64,000 bases of DNA, from assembly GCA_010015745.1 (NCBI GenBank), contig ML978159.1:310001-374000 (forward strand), given 5' to 3'. Shown in pieces: positions 36,071 to 46,727 of the stretch; position 1 is the first letter of the stretch, and each line of letters begins with the position of its first letter. The stretch comes from Setomelanomma holmii. Its lineage: Eukaryota; Ascomycota; Dothideomycetes; Pleosporales; Phaeosphaeriaceae. Position numbers and translations under genes: made by a program. The notes under the pieces were generated by a model that saw only the letters and a program-made list of their open reading frames with translations, made no database searches and was not told where the DNA came from.

Positions 36071-38096
36071 ATGTCTGACAAGCTCACCCGGTAAGTTGCA
36101 GTCACTGAATGATACTAGACATCTCTGACTAACTTTTGCAGTATTGCCATTGTCAACTCGGACAAGGTACATGCCCCGCTACCCCTCCACACAAATTTCG
36201 AGATGCTAACATGAGGATGTTCGTGGTGACAGTGCAAGCCCAAGGCAAGTGCGACCCGCTACATGCCCTCTATCTCTGCTAATAGCCCTCAGAAATGCCG
36301 ACAAGAATGCAAGAAGTCGTGCCCCGTTGTCCGCACGGGCAAGCTGTGCATCGAAGTTGACAACACGTCCAAGATCGCCTTCATCTCTGAGCGCCTCTGT
36401 ATCGGTTGCGGTATCTGCCCGAAGAAATGCCCGTTCGACGCCATCAACATCATCAACTTGCCCACGAACCTCGAGACCCAAGTCACGCATCGATACTCGG
36501 CGAACAGCTTCAAGCTGCACAGGCTGCCTATGCCCCGTCCGGGCCAGGTGTTAGGATTGGTTGGCACAAACGGTATCGGCAAGAGCACGGCGCTCAAGAT
36601 TCTCAGTGGCAAACTGAAGCCCAACTTGGGCCGCTATGACAACCCGCCAGACTGGGAGGAGATCCTTAAGTACTTCCGTGGTTCTGAGCTCCAGAGTACG
36701 ACGTGTCACTTCGCCACCAGCAACACTACTGACGTGCGTAGACTACTTCACCAAGGTCCTGGAAGACAACCTGAAGGCGGTCGTCAAGCCCCAGTATGTC
36801 GATCAGATTCCCAAGGCTATCAAGGGGACAGAGCGGGCTGTCGGCAAGCTCATCGGAGCTCGCGCTCAGATGGAGAACCTCGATGAGATAATCGACGAGT
36901 TGGAGCTACGACACATTTTCGACCGCGATGTCGGCCTACTTTCTGGTGGAGAGCTGCAGCGTTTCGCCATTGCGCTTGTCTGCGTACAGCAAGCCGATGT
37001 GTACATGTTCGACGAGCCGTCTTCATTCCTGGATGTTAAGCAGCGTCTTGCTGCGGCTCGTCGCATCCGCAGCTTGCTCAGACCGGACGACTACGTAATC
37101 GTTGTCGAGCACGATTTGTCCGTGTTGGACTACCTCTCCGACTTCATCTGCGTCCTCTACGGAAAGCCTGCCGTTTACGGTGTAGTCACTCTTCCAGCAT
37201 CCGTTCGCGAAGGTATCAACATCTTCTTGGACGGTAACATCCCTACAGAGAACCTGAGGTTCCGTGAGGAGTCACTACAGTTCCGTATTGCTGAAGCTGG
37301 CGACGAGTTCTTGACCGACAACTCGCGCGATTACACATATCCCAAGATGGTCAAGACTCTGGGTGGCTTCAACCTAACCATCGAGTCGGGCGGTTTCACA
37401 GACTCTGAGATCATTGTCATGATGGGTGAGAATGGTACGGGCAAGACCACATTCTGTAAGATGCTTGCTGGTGCATTGAAGCCCGATGGCGATACTGCGG
37501 TCCCCAAGATGAGCATCTCCATGAAGCCTCAGACTATCACACCCAAGTTCACGGGTACGGTCCGTCAGCTGTTCTTCAAGAAGATCAAGGCTGCTTTCCT
37601 GAGCCCGCAATTCCAGACCGATGTCTACAAGCCATTGAAGATGGACGACTTCATTGACCAAGAGGTGCAGAACCTCTCTGGTGGAGAATTGCAGCGTGTC
37701 GCCATCGTGTTGGCACTGGGTATCCCAGCCGACATCTATCTCATCGACGAACCTAGCGCCTACCTCGATTCCGAACAGCGTATCGTCGCATCACGAGTCA
37801 TCAAGCGCTTCATCATGCACGCCAAGAAGACTGCTTTCGTCGTCGAGCACGATTTCATCATGGCCACGTACCTTGCTGATCGCGTCATTGTCTTTGACGG
37901 CCAGCCCGGTGTCAAATCCCGCGCCAAGAAGCCCGAGTCTCTCCTGACGGGCTGCAACACCTTCTTGAAGAACTTGGATGTCACGTTCCGCCGAGACCCC
38001 AACTCTTACCGTCCCCGTATCAACAAGGACAAATCCCAGCTCGACCAAGAACAGAAGATGAGCGGGAACTACTTCTTCTTGGAAGATGAGAGTTGA
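36071..38096 (+). CDS. RLI1: Rli1/ABCE1 ribosome-recycling ATPase
   Basis: Iron-sulfur ABC protein that splits ribosomes after termination and aids initiation; cytosolic and nuclear. Exons: 36071-36090, 36142-36166, 36233-36244, 36293-36695 and 36742-38096, 604 residues, close to yeast Rli1 (608). The first three exons are 20, 25 and 12 nt; the 12-nt exon encodes CKPK and is followed by a GC-AG intron (36245-36292, G|GCAAGT). Assembled, the N-terminus reads NSDKCKPKKCRQECKKSCP, the universal first Fe-S motif, then LCIGCGICPKKCPF. ABC domains carry GTNGIGKST and GENGTGKTT Walker A loops, two LSGGELQR signatures and FDEPSS/IDEPSA Walker B. The protein ends in GNYFFLEDES, as in orthologues. Confidence 0.96.
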
Positions 38097-38265
38097 AGAG
38101 GTCTTCGATAAGCACTATACGCCTCCTTTCCAGCGCCGCCCAGCTGAGCATGTGAAGAGGGGGCCAACTAAGAAGGGTAGCAAGAAGCGTAGCCTGAGGG
38201 GTTGCCGATTGAGCCTCCTGGATCAAGACGGAGAGTCCGAGGACGATGATGAGGAAGATAACTGA
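38086..38265 (+). CDS. Small coding-like ORF overlapping the RLI1 stop (doubtful)
   Basis: A 59-codon frame starts inside the last codons of RLI1 in another frame and runs into its 3' region. It encodes a basic stretch (KRGPTKKGSKKRS) followed by an acidic end (GESEDDDEEDN), a layout more protein-like than the usual random frames here. I recognise no family. It could be a remnant exon, an uncharacterised small protein or chance. Confidence 0.2.
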   Translation: MRVEEVFDKHYTPPFQRRPAEHVKRGPTKKGSKKRSLRGCRLSLLDQDGESEDDDEEDN

Positions 38266-38886
38266 CCCTGAGCGACGGTCGACACTCCTGCACTGGCAAC
38301 TAAAACATCTCCTCGTAAAACGAGGTTGGCAAGTATCAGAATGGTCATCGTGGGTCAAGTTAGGTGGCCGTCGCAGCCGTTGGAAGGCATCTGGTGAAAT
38401 TATGCGTAATGCGCAAAAGTACGTAGATGCCAATCGCTTTTGGCAGTCTATGGAGATGATGGCGACTTGGTTGTGGATGCAATCTGGAAGATTTGTTAAA
38501 ATCACATTCGCCATTGTGCCTGCCGAGCCAGTTCTGAACATCGAGTGAAGATCTGTCAATGAGTGTCATTTTTTTTAATTCATCTGTAGCTGTCGCCTAC
38601 TGGGCTGGGACGCTCATCGTTTAGGACCGCATAATCATGGACACGCAAGAGACTGCACCTGATGAACACGCAGTCTCTTTTCGACACTTGCTTACTAGAC
38701 CACTCGCCCACGCCGAAGGTCAGAAGCAGAGAGATTCACGGCGACGGCTTAGAAAGCCCTCGAAAATTTCAAGTAGATCGAGGTTGTACGAGCGATCCGT
38801 GTTCTTGCAGCAAGTCCCAGGCTCCAAAAGTGGTGCTCCCTTGACAACTTCCTTCCCCACCATCGTAAACGCCTACCCTCTCCCAC
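38097..38886. other. Convergent region after RLI1
   Basis: Apart from the small ORF overlapping the RLI1 end, this stretch shows only short frames and a T-rich run near 38568. Probably 3' UTRs of RLI1 and the dehydrogenase gene. Confidence 0.4.
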
Positions 38887-39905
38887 CTACTCATCCCCCT
38901 TCCCATCAAACCCTTTTTCAAAATCCAACCCCGCCCGCTCCCTCACAACCCCATAAACAGCACTACTATCCATCCTCCGTCTCCTCTCATCCCCCCACGC
39001 CTTCGCCCTCCCCGCATCCCTCATATACATCTCACCAACCTCCAACTTCCACCCTTTCCCCCTTGCCAAAGCCACACCATGCCCAACATCCTTGATCCCC
39101 AGCTCCAATCCCGAGCGCAGCGCAACTCCCGGTGCAGGGCAGTACGCGCCGCTAATCAATCTCTCAGATACACTAGCCGCGTACGGGCCGAAGTTTTCGC
39201 TGACCAGGGAGTGCAGGATATCAGCGTCGAGGCCAGATATCTCGGCGAGCACGTGGGCTTCGGAGAGCAGGGACATTAGGCCTGCCGTGATGAAATTGCT
39301 TGTTGTTTTAAGTAATAGAGCTTTGTTTTGCTCTTGGCCTACTCTAATGACTCCGCGGGCAAGCACGCCTTCCAGGTACGGCAGCACGGTGGTGATGGCG
39401 TCTTCTGGCCCGGCGAGTGCGATGAGGAGCTGGCCTGCTTGGGCGACGGGCGTGGAGCCGAAGACAGGGGCGGCGATGTAGGATGCTTGATGAGGTGAGA
39501 GGAGGGTGGAGATGTGGGAGGTCGTGTTTGGGTGGACGGTTGTTGTGTCGATTATGGTTTTGCTAAATAGTTGGGATGTGGAGATTAGAGTGTTTATGAC
39601 GGCTTTAAGAGCGTCGTCATCGCTGAGCTGGAAATAATCAGTGTCGTCTTTCACGAGGTTGGGTACGGTGTGTGCTAGCTTACGGAGATGAAGATAATGT
39701 CGCATGCTTGGACAAGATCTTCTGGCGATACACATGGTACACCACCGATACTTTTCAATGAATCACCCCGCGAGATAGTGCGATTCCAGTACTTTAGCGG
39801 AGGCAACTGGTGCTGTGTCAAATAATTTTGGATGTTGGTTGCCATGGCTAGACCCATGGAGCCGAGGCCAATCCATCCTAGGCGGTGAGGTTGGAGTGAT
39901 GACAT
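38887..39905 (-). CDS. 3-hydroxyisobutyrate dehydrogenase-like (beta-hydroxyacid dehydrogenase) protein
   Basis: NAD(P)-dependent enzyme of the 6-phosphogluconate/3-hydroxyisobutyrate dehydrogenase superfamily. Exons: 39905-39684 and 39627-38887 (56-bp intron), 320 residues. The start at 39905 sits directly before the Rossmann loop GWIGLGSMG (residues 10-18). Substrate-loop features follow: IDTTTVHPNTT, AAPVFGSTPVAQAGQL (the G-x-x-x-A-x-x-G type binding loop) and the catalytic Lys region ALLLKTTSNFITAG. The C-terminal helical domain is Gly/Arg-rich near the end. Substrate unknown; the neighbouring transporter, deacetylase and amidase genes raise the possibility of a shared catabolic route, but this gene could also be unrelated. 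Confidence 0.82.
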
Positions 39906-40131
39906 GTCGAAGTAGAAGTACTTGTTACTGTGTTTGGTATTTGAAACCACGAACCAAGGAAAGATGGTTATAGTAGACGGTACGCGTGATGACTCACGGC
40001 CTGCAAGTTGCGAGGCACTAGCGTCAATGAGGCAACTAGCTATGCGTTGTTCTGAAAAAGTACCCTGAAGCTGGAGTCATGTACATCAATTGATTGCTAA
40101 GCTTGAAGGTCTTGGACGTGATATCATCCGT

Positions 40132-41966
40132 TTAGACCTTACTCTCCTTCCCATCTGCAACATAGTACTGCGTGTCAACATCCTCACCATCTAGCACGCC
40201 TGTGATTGTTGAGATGTTCTCGTGCTCAAAGAAGCCTTCGTTCGCTGCCAACTTCTCAAAGGCCAATTCCTTCTCTGCTTCAAGCGGCAGGATTCGAACT
40301 GGCCAGATCAGGCACAGGACATAGTACACCAACCCACCCATGCAGAAGGATAGCAGAAAGCCAAGCTTGTACATGTTCTTACTTGCAGCAGATACTGACC
40401 TCGGATTCAACGAGCCAGCAACGCCATGGACTTTGAAAGCAACACCCGCGATCCAGGCTGCGAGCATGCGCAGATTCCAGCCTTTGTAGAACGAGTACGC
40501 ACTGGCGTGTGCCGAGACATACAGCGAAGGAACGTGGAAGTTGCCTTTCCTAATGAGCTAGTAGTCGACGATCATGCATGCGCATATAGGCATCAGGAAG
40601 ATGGTATACGAGCCGAGGAAGGTCAAGAAGGATGTTGCAGACGCAATGATCTTCCATGGCACAAGCAATGGAGCTAGAATTGCGCAAGAGCACTTGACCT
40701 CGAACGATCGTCAACCAGCGCGGGAAGATACCGGTAAGATCGGCGCCGACCGGGAGCGAATTGCTTCCAGCATTGGCGACGAGAACAGCTAACATCATGC
40801 CGAAGGATGCAAAGACCATGCCGGCGTGAGCTCCAGGAGACCAGTATTGGTCGAAATAGCAGTGTACAGATCCCAAACGTTCCAGTAGCTTTTGCCGAGT
40901 ACTTGAGTCGCTGCAGCTGTCGTGGCAGTACTGAGGAACATGACGAGGACTTTGCTGAGCAGGATTCCAACGCCTTGGCTCCATGTGACATCGCTGTAAG
41001 ATTTTCCTTGACGGGCAATATCGGGCTGATTGATGAGGACGGGTGCAAGCGCGCCCATGACAGAGTTGATTTCGTTGTGTCTTTAGGGCAATTAGGTAAC
41101 TTACTAGCTTGTATCATGGGCCAAATAAGATCCGAACCCGACAGCTGAGTCTGCTTCGTCGTGTACTTGAACTCTCCGATGGTGCCTCCATTGGCACTGA
41201 TGACCCAGCCGAGAACGCCAAATAAGGCGATGGTAGTATACACTGCCTTGACAACGAACAGATGGCGGAGGACAGTTGGATGAATGAACATGACTGGCAT
41301 TTGAACCTAACAATGTTAGCGACTGATGGCAATAAGAGTCAAGAAGACTTACCATCCAGAACAGGAAGAAGCTGAGGAGGTCTCGCGAGGTGATGCCGGC
41401 GCTCGCAGGGAGATGGTTGGGAATGTTATGGTAGCCATTCCCAAATATCCCTCGCATGAACACAGATGTAATACGCCCGCCGTGGTATGTCTGCGTCGCA
41501 AAGTAGATGATGGCGACTACCGCACGAACCAGAATATACAGGCTAGCCCCTCGCACACCAGCGGCTGCGCGAACGTAGACTGGGAATCCGATGAAGTACT
41601 TGATCGCACCGCGACTGTTCAGGACGACCAGCACAGTCAAAATGACGGAGCCAATGACAGCTGCGATCATCCCGTGCCACCATAGAAGTCCGATTGACAC
41701 AAGCGAAGCACCGAGATTGTAGCTGCTCGGGCTGAAAGTCATGGTCAGGTAGTACGCGAAGTAGTGCTGCCATTGCCATCTTCTGTCCGCTGTGACAAGT
41801 CAATTTCAAGTTCCGCGTGCATCAATGTCAAAAACTTACCTGGAGGACTTGGAAGCAAGTCCTTGTTGTATCGAACCTCTTCATCGCTGCGTGTAGTCTG
41901 AACAGTATCCTTGAAGGTCTTTGGAGAGCTAAAGACAGCTTTGCCCTGCTGCAAGAAGCGAGACAT
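40132..41966 (-). pseudogene. Broken NCS1 (Fur-type) allantoin/uracil permease
   Basis: NCS1 permeases import allantoin, uracil, purines or related compounds. The start (MSRFLQQGKAVFSS) and first three exons (41966-41840, 41789-41353, 41306-about 41113) are sound and carry ADRRWQWQHYFAYYLTMTFS and YNLGASLVSIGLLWWHGM. The rest is damaged. The third intron starts with a good GTAAGT donor but has no AG before the INSVMGALAPVLINQPDIAR segment. A one-base loss near 40855-40862 separates WNVWDLYTA from the QYWSPGAHAGMVF frame. Another shift near 40690 separates RWLTIVRGQ from CAILAPLLVPWK. An in-frame TAG (about 40560-40562) stands where family members have Trp in the DYWLIRKG motif. The tail resumes through VHGVAGSLNP to a normal stop. 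Confidence 0.83.
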
Positions 41967-42564
41967 CTTAATTAAAGCCAAGCTGAATTCAGTAAATGAT
42001 CAGCCCGAAGTGCAGACTTTCTCTCGCAATGCGACACATGATATATGCATCTTTGCCTGGGGCCATGATAACGCTTCTTGTCATGATGTTGCCAAGGTCT
42101 GGCCGTATCTCGAAGATAGACAAAGTGTAGACTAAACATCGCCAGTGGCTGAACTACGAGCATTCGACTTGATAATGGCGATAGTGTCGGATAGCCGATC
42201 GGCATCGGTCTGCCGTCCATAGCAGGAAGAAATGGTGTCTCGAGCGGGTCGTTCCCATCAATTTTAGCGTGTCGGAGCTCCGAAGACCCATTTTTCAGCA
42301 GCCGCGGCGATAGCCCAAGGCCACTTCCCATCGACAATGACGATGTCGCAATGATCGGACAGTATGCGCAGGAGCTCCGGGAGGCCTTCCGAAATGGAAT
42401 CAAAGATCTGTGCTCTTGGCAATTCTGACTTTCGGATTTCCGTCTTCCCTGGCGCACCGGATGTATCAACTCCGGAGACTCAAAATCCAGTGCTAGCTTG
42501 GCCATTTTGCCATGCATACATTTGATTCAAGCATCATTTCGCATTCTTACACCTTACCATCGTT
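41967..42564. other. Divergent promoter of permease pseudogene and DHA2 transporter
   Basis: 598 bp between two genes transcribed apart. It carries a perfect 12-bp palindrome listed separately, plus further CCGGA/TCCGG-type half sites near 42370-42480. A frame of about 180 codons on the minus strand has no family features. Confidence 0.5.
42272..42283. promoter_or_regulatory. Candidate Zn2Cys6 regulator site TCGG-N4-CCGA
   Basis: The bases TCGGAGCTCCGA form a perfect palindrome with inverted CGG triplets four bases apart, the usual layout of binuclear-zinc regulator sites. It lies about 280 bp upstream of the transporter ATG and about 305 bp upstream of the permease pseudogene. The same arrangement recurs at 48137-48148 in the other divergent promoter of the cluster. 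Confidence 0.5.
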
Positions 42565-44286
42565 ATGAACAATCGTCAAAAGGCTGCAGAAGCTGCGGTG
42601 TTTGACCAGACCAACTTACTCCCCAAGAAAGAGCTGCTTATAGTATTCGGTGTACTGGCTGGGTCGCTCTTCATCTGTTTCGTTGACCAAAATGGTATCG
42701 GAGTGGCGCTACCAACCATTGGACGCGAGCTTCATGCTGAAGCCACAATCAGCTGGGCGGGAACGAGTGCTCTTATTGCGAACACGCTCTTTCAGGTGCT
42801 TTACGGAAGACTGTCCGACCTGTTCGGTAAGCAGCGTGCAAAACGCAGATTGCTGTGGTTAACAGGATACCAGGAAGAAAAACTGTCTATCTCTCAGCCC
42901 TAGCCCTCCTGACTATCAGTGACTTGCTGTGTGGACTGTCACAAAATGCCACCATGCTCTACGTCTTCCGGGGCTTTGCCGGTGTCGCGAATGGCGGCAT
43001 CACTTCGCTCTCGATGATGATCGTATCTGATATCATCACGCTGAAAGAGCGAGGCAAGTACCAGGGCATACTTGGAGCTTGCGTCGGCCTTGGAAACATG
43101 GTGGGACCCTTTGTGGCCGCAGCATTTGTTCAGCATTCGACCTGGAGAGGACTCTTCTGGCTCATCAGTCCGCTTGCTGCGCTATGTTGCGTCATCTGCT
43201 TCTTCATCTTGCCGACGCCCAAAGATGCTCCACGGGTGGACTTCAAAGCAGTATCAGCGAAAATCGATTACTGGGGAATCATCGCAGGATCTGCCGCGAT
43301 CATTCTCATTCTGATCCCCGTTTCAGGAGGCGGCAGTTATTTCGCTTGGGCGTCTCCGATGGTCATATCTATGCTGGTCCTCGGAGGTTGCTGTATGATG
43401 GTGTTTCTCTTCATTGAGTATCGAGTGGCTTTGCTGCCTATGATGCCTCGTAAGTCTCGCGATGCTCCATCAACCCGAACGAAGACTGATGTAGTTAGTG
43501 TCGCTCTTCAGATCTGCGCCTGTCTGTGTCATGCTGTTGCAGAACCTGTTCTTTGGGATAGTGTACTACTCACAACTCTACTATCTGCCACTGTTCTTTC
43601 AGAATGCGCGTCGCATGTCTCCAATCCTTTCAGCTGCACTCGTGTTACCAATCACTTGCGCACAGATGATTGCGTCCATCGTCTCTGGCCAATACATATC
43701 CCGAACAGAACGCTATGGTGAGGTTATCTGGTCCGGCTTCTTCCTCTGGACGCTTGGGGTCGGTCTGACCTGCATTTTCAACCTCGGTACTCCGATTAGT
43801 GTTATTGTCATCATTCTCCTGATCCAGGGTGTCGGAGCCGGCTTCATTTTCCAGCCTACACTCGTCGCTCTCCAGGCCCACTGTACTAAGGCACAAAGGG
43901 CAGTCGTCATCTCCAACCGTAATTTCCTGCGCAGCCTCGGTGGTGCCGTGGGCCTTGCCATTTCTGCTGCCACTTTACAAAATTCGCTGAAAAAAGCGTT
44001 GCCAGCGAAGTTTGCATCGCTTGCACTCTCCTCGTACAATGTGCCGGACTTCGATACTATTGGCGCATCAGCAGTTGAGATCCGCGAGATACTCCAGGCT
44101 TATGCAGATGCGAGTCGGACGGTTTTCATTATGAATGTGCCATTCATGGCATTGTGCTTGGTCGGCTGTCTCTTTATCAAGGACAATGGTCTGCAGCAAC
44201 CTGACGAAGTTCCTGGTCAGGAGACGGTGGAGCGGGTGGAAGAGGTACACATCGAGGAAGAACGAAGGAGGAAACGAAACAAGTGA
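42565..44286 (+). CDS. MFS transporter, DHA2 (14-helix) drug:H+ antiporter type
   Basis: Proton-coupled exporter or importer in the plasma membrane. Exons: 42565-42826, 42874-43449 and 43499-44286 (introns 47 and 49 bp), 541 residues. Helix 1 begins about residue 24 (LLIVFGVLAGSLFICFVD). The loop 2-3 motif reads GRLSDLFGRKTVYL across the first splice junction, and motif C-like GACVGLGNMVGPFVAAAF follows in helix 5. The number of hydrophobic segments and the length favour the 14-helix DHA2 group. The C-terminus is charged (EEVHIEEERRRKRNK). It shares a promoter with the broken NCS1 permease. Substrate unknown; it may have taken over, or complement, transport for the adjacent catabolic genes. 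Confidence 0.87.
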
Positions 44287-44444
44287 TACCGATAGAGGTA
44301 CGCAAAACGCTCGCTCATCAGCCGAGTCAAAGGAGACGACTCGATGCAAGGTATGATGAGCCGATGCAACACCGACGTCTCATTCCTTCTCAATTACAAG
44401 CATGGAAATATAGAGAGATCGAAGGCCATGCGTGATGTTTGCTG

Positions 44445-46460
44445 TTAGATCCATTCCGCTAGCTCCCTGGCCATGTCTAATGTCCCGTAATCAGCTACAT
44501 GCAACTCTTCGAAGATCGAAAAGTCGACCATTGGCGGTCCAGTGCCTGGACTTCGCTGGCTTTGCCCGTAGCTTTCCTGCTGGTTTCTCTCTCCTTGCAG
44601 AACGGCCATAGTAGCTTCAACCATGACGTCGAATGTATCTCGAAATCTCCTAATCCATGGAGCGCGCTCACCCATGATTGAAAGCACACAGCTAGCAGCG
44701 CGAATGTCATTGCTGATCTCAAACGACCACGCTTTGTCTTTGCCGCGCCAGAGAGTATATAACAACGTGATGCCAGCTACAAAGACTGTATGAACAGCAA
44801 CGAAGCTATGTCCATACTCCGGTGTCTGGTGCAAGCGTTTATGCATCTGGCAGATCTGACCTGCAGCACTTGCGCATTTGAGGAACAAATCAGAACTCGG
44901 ATCTAGCGTCGGGAGGAAAGGCTGCATGAGAAGCCGTACAGCGCGATGGTAGTGAAGCATCACCCGGTCGCGCTCGGCGGCTGCCATGGTGGGCGGTATG
45001 GTATGTCGCCATGATTCCAAATCTGCAAGGATACGATACATCTTTGGCTGCAGAGACTCTACCTTCCTGTCGACGCGGTAGACCGTTCGTTGAATGCGGG
45101 CTTCAAAGATATGCAGCTGTGTGAGCAAGATGAATTGACTCAAATTAGTCAAAGGATACGCTTCTTGTCCTGCTGTCCGTTCTGTGCACATCTCATCGTT
45201 CGTCTTGTTGCTCATGCGATCAGCATCATCGATGCTCGATGGCAGTGGTTGGTCGATGTCGCTATCAGACAAGCTAATCGGTCTACCTAATGTTCCAGCC
45301 AGGATGCTCTCGAGCCCATATACTGACCAGAACAACCGACGGCGTAATTGTGTCTCGAATGAGGAGAGGCTGTGTGTCGAAGCCTCCCGATGCAATCCGA
45401 TATCAGTTACTGTCCGCATAGCAAGGCCTGTCAAATGCCATAGTCCGTTCCTGGACTCTGATCGGAGGTGATACATGATCAACAACACCGTCGCCTCGAG
45501 GTTGTGGATTGATGATGCCTCTCTCACACTTGCAACATGCTGCATGGCAGCAACGTAGAATTGCTCGGGTGGAGTGTCCTGGTAGTCTTCCGTGAGGCGA
45601 AGGTTCAAAGCCCCAATAGCATAAACCATGTGGAGAACAAAGAGCGCGAAGCCATCTTGTCGGTATGCTGGAGACGAGAATGAAGGTGTTTTATCGCGAT
45701 ACTGACCTGTCGTATCCCGCTGAAGCACGTAGCGGCATCGGTGAGCCTCCCACACGTCCGAGCGGAATAGGAAAGGAAATCTTGGGTGTATCCGCTTGAA
45801 GTATGCTTGTATCAGCTTCGTGCCCAGAACACCGTTCGGCAGCTCGGCTCGCTTGGACTGAAGCTCCTGAAGAGTAATCCTCCTAGCAGTGCTTCGAGGC
45901 ACATCATCGCCTCCGTAGCCTGGAGTCGAGACGAATAAGGCTTTGTTCCATACGGTGGCTTGTACCATACGACCCAGATCAGATGCCAGAGCATAGCCTG
46001 ACGAGGAGCCGACGTATGACTGCGCATCCGCGTTGCCGCTTCCCAAGGACAGCATGCCTACGACGTCTGCAACATTGTGCTGAAATTGAGGTGTTGGAGG
46101 GGCGGCTGGTGCAGTGTTGAAAGCCGGGTCTCTATGACTATTCTCCCGTGGCTGGTCCAAGCAATTTTCGTTCAAACCCGATCCATCTCGTACCTGATGC
46201 TGACGTCCCATAGTCAGCAGTCGCGTCTCCAGATATGCGACCTGATCTTCAAGAGCTCGTGTATAGGAGTTCCTCTGCCGTTCCCAGTCTGGAGGTCTGT
46301 TACAAGCCGTACCCGATTTCGCACAATTCTCGCATTGCGGGAAAGCATTGTCGCAACGTTGCTTTCGCGACTTGCACCTCTCGCATGCAGTTCTTTGACG
46401 CTTTCTGGGGTTGTCCTCTTCAACATTAGGAGACCTGGTAGCGCCTGGGGTGTAGTTCAT
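44445..46460 (-). CDS. Zn2Cys6 transcription factor with fungal-specific regulator domain
   Basis: Probable nuclear activator of the neighbouring cluster. Read as one exon, 671 residues. The DNA-binding domain is near residues 26-53: CERCKSRKQRCDNAFPQC followed by ENCAKSGTAC, spacing C-x2-C-x6-C-x6-C-x2-C-x6-C. A heptad-like stretch follows (YTRALEDQVAYLETRLLTM), consistent with a dimerising coiled coil. The middle region (IQAYFKRIHPRFPFLFRSD; GLALRTVTDIGLHRE-like segments) matches the fungal_trans domain PF04082. The start at 46460 is chosen because the 50 codons upstream are unrelated. An in-frame intron with a GTCAGT donor could exist near 45660-45705; I left it as coding. Dimeric CGG-type palindromes occur in both nearby divergent promoters. 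Confidence 0.87.
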   Translation of the reverse strand: MNYTPGATRSPNVEEDNPRKRQRTACERCKSRKQRCDNAFPQCENCAKSGTACNRPPDWERQRNSYTRALEDQVAYLETRLLTMGRQHQVRDGSGLNENCLDQPRENSHRDPAFNTAPAAPPTPQFQHNVADVVGMLSLGSGNADAQSYVGSSSGYALASDLGRMVQATVWNKALFVSTPGYGGDDVPRSTARRITLQELQSKRAELPNGVLGTKLIQAYFKRIHPRFPFLFRSDVWEAHRCRYVLQRDTTGQYRDKTPSFSSPAYRQDGFALFVLHMVYAIGALNLRLTEDYQDTPPEQFYVAAMQHVASVREASSIHNLEATVLLIMYHLRSESRNGLWHLTGLAMRTVTDIGLHREASTHSLSSFETQLRRRLFWSVYGLESILAGTLGRPISLSDSDIDQPLPSSIDDADRMSNKTNDEMCTERTAGQEAYPLTNLSQFILLTQLHIFEARIQRTVYRVDRKVESLQPKMYRILADLESWRHTIPPTMAAAERDRVMLHYHRAVRLLMQPFLPTLDPSSDLFLKCASAAGQICQMHKRLHQTPEYGHSFVAVHTVFVAGITLLYTLWRGKDKAWSFEISNDIRAASCVLSIMGERAPWIRRFRDTFDVMVEATMAVLQGERNQQESYGQSQRSPGTGPPMVDFSIFEELHVADYGTLDMARELAEWI

Positions 46461-46727
46461 GGTGGGCAACGACAAGGCCGCGAAGCAGCAAAGATTCGAA
46501 GCGTAGCCTTTGACATGATGAAATCGTCTCTTGCGGCCTGCTGATACTAATATGACATCGGGATGGTCACTGATAAGCTTGATGCGGCAGTCGCTCGCTT
46601 GGGCCAGCACGCTAACTTTTGCTTAGTGCGCCTGCTTCAGCCCCTGCCCCTGTTCTATCAGTGTGACAGCTACTGCGGAACATTACTCTCGCATGCGAAT
46701 GTTGTTATTTGATTTCTACTTTGACGT

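Noticed and set aside
40283..40305. tRNA T-loop-like sequence (GATTCGAAC on the plus strand)
   Set aside because: It lies in the permease pseudogene coding sequence, its flanks do not pair as a T-stem, and no acceptor or anticodon arm is nearby. Similar motifs at 27530 and 60565 fail for the same reasons.
41045..41112. A normal third intron in the NCS1 permease
   Set aside because: The only AG after the GTAAGT donor gives a 24-bp intron and the wrong frame; no AG precedes the INSVMGAL segment.
41972..42517. A 181-codon minus-strand frame between the permease pseudogene and the DHA2 gene
   Set aside because: It covers the divergent promoter and the palindromic site and shows no recognisable protein sequence.
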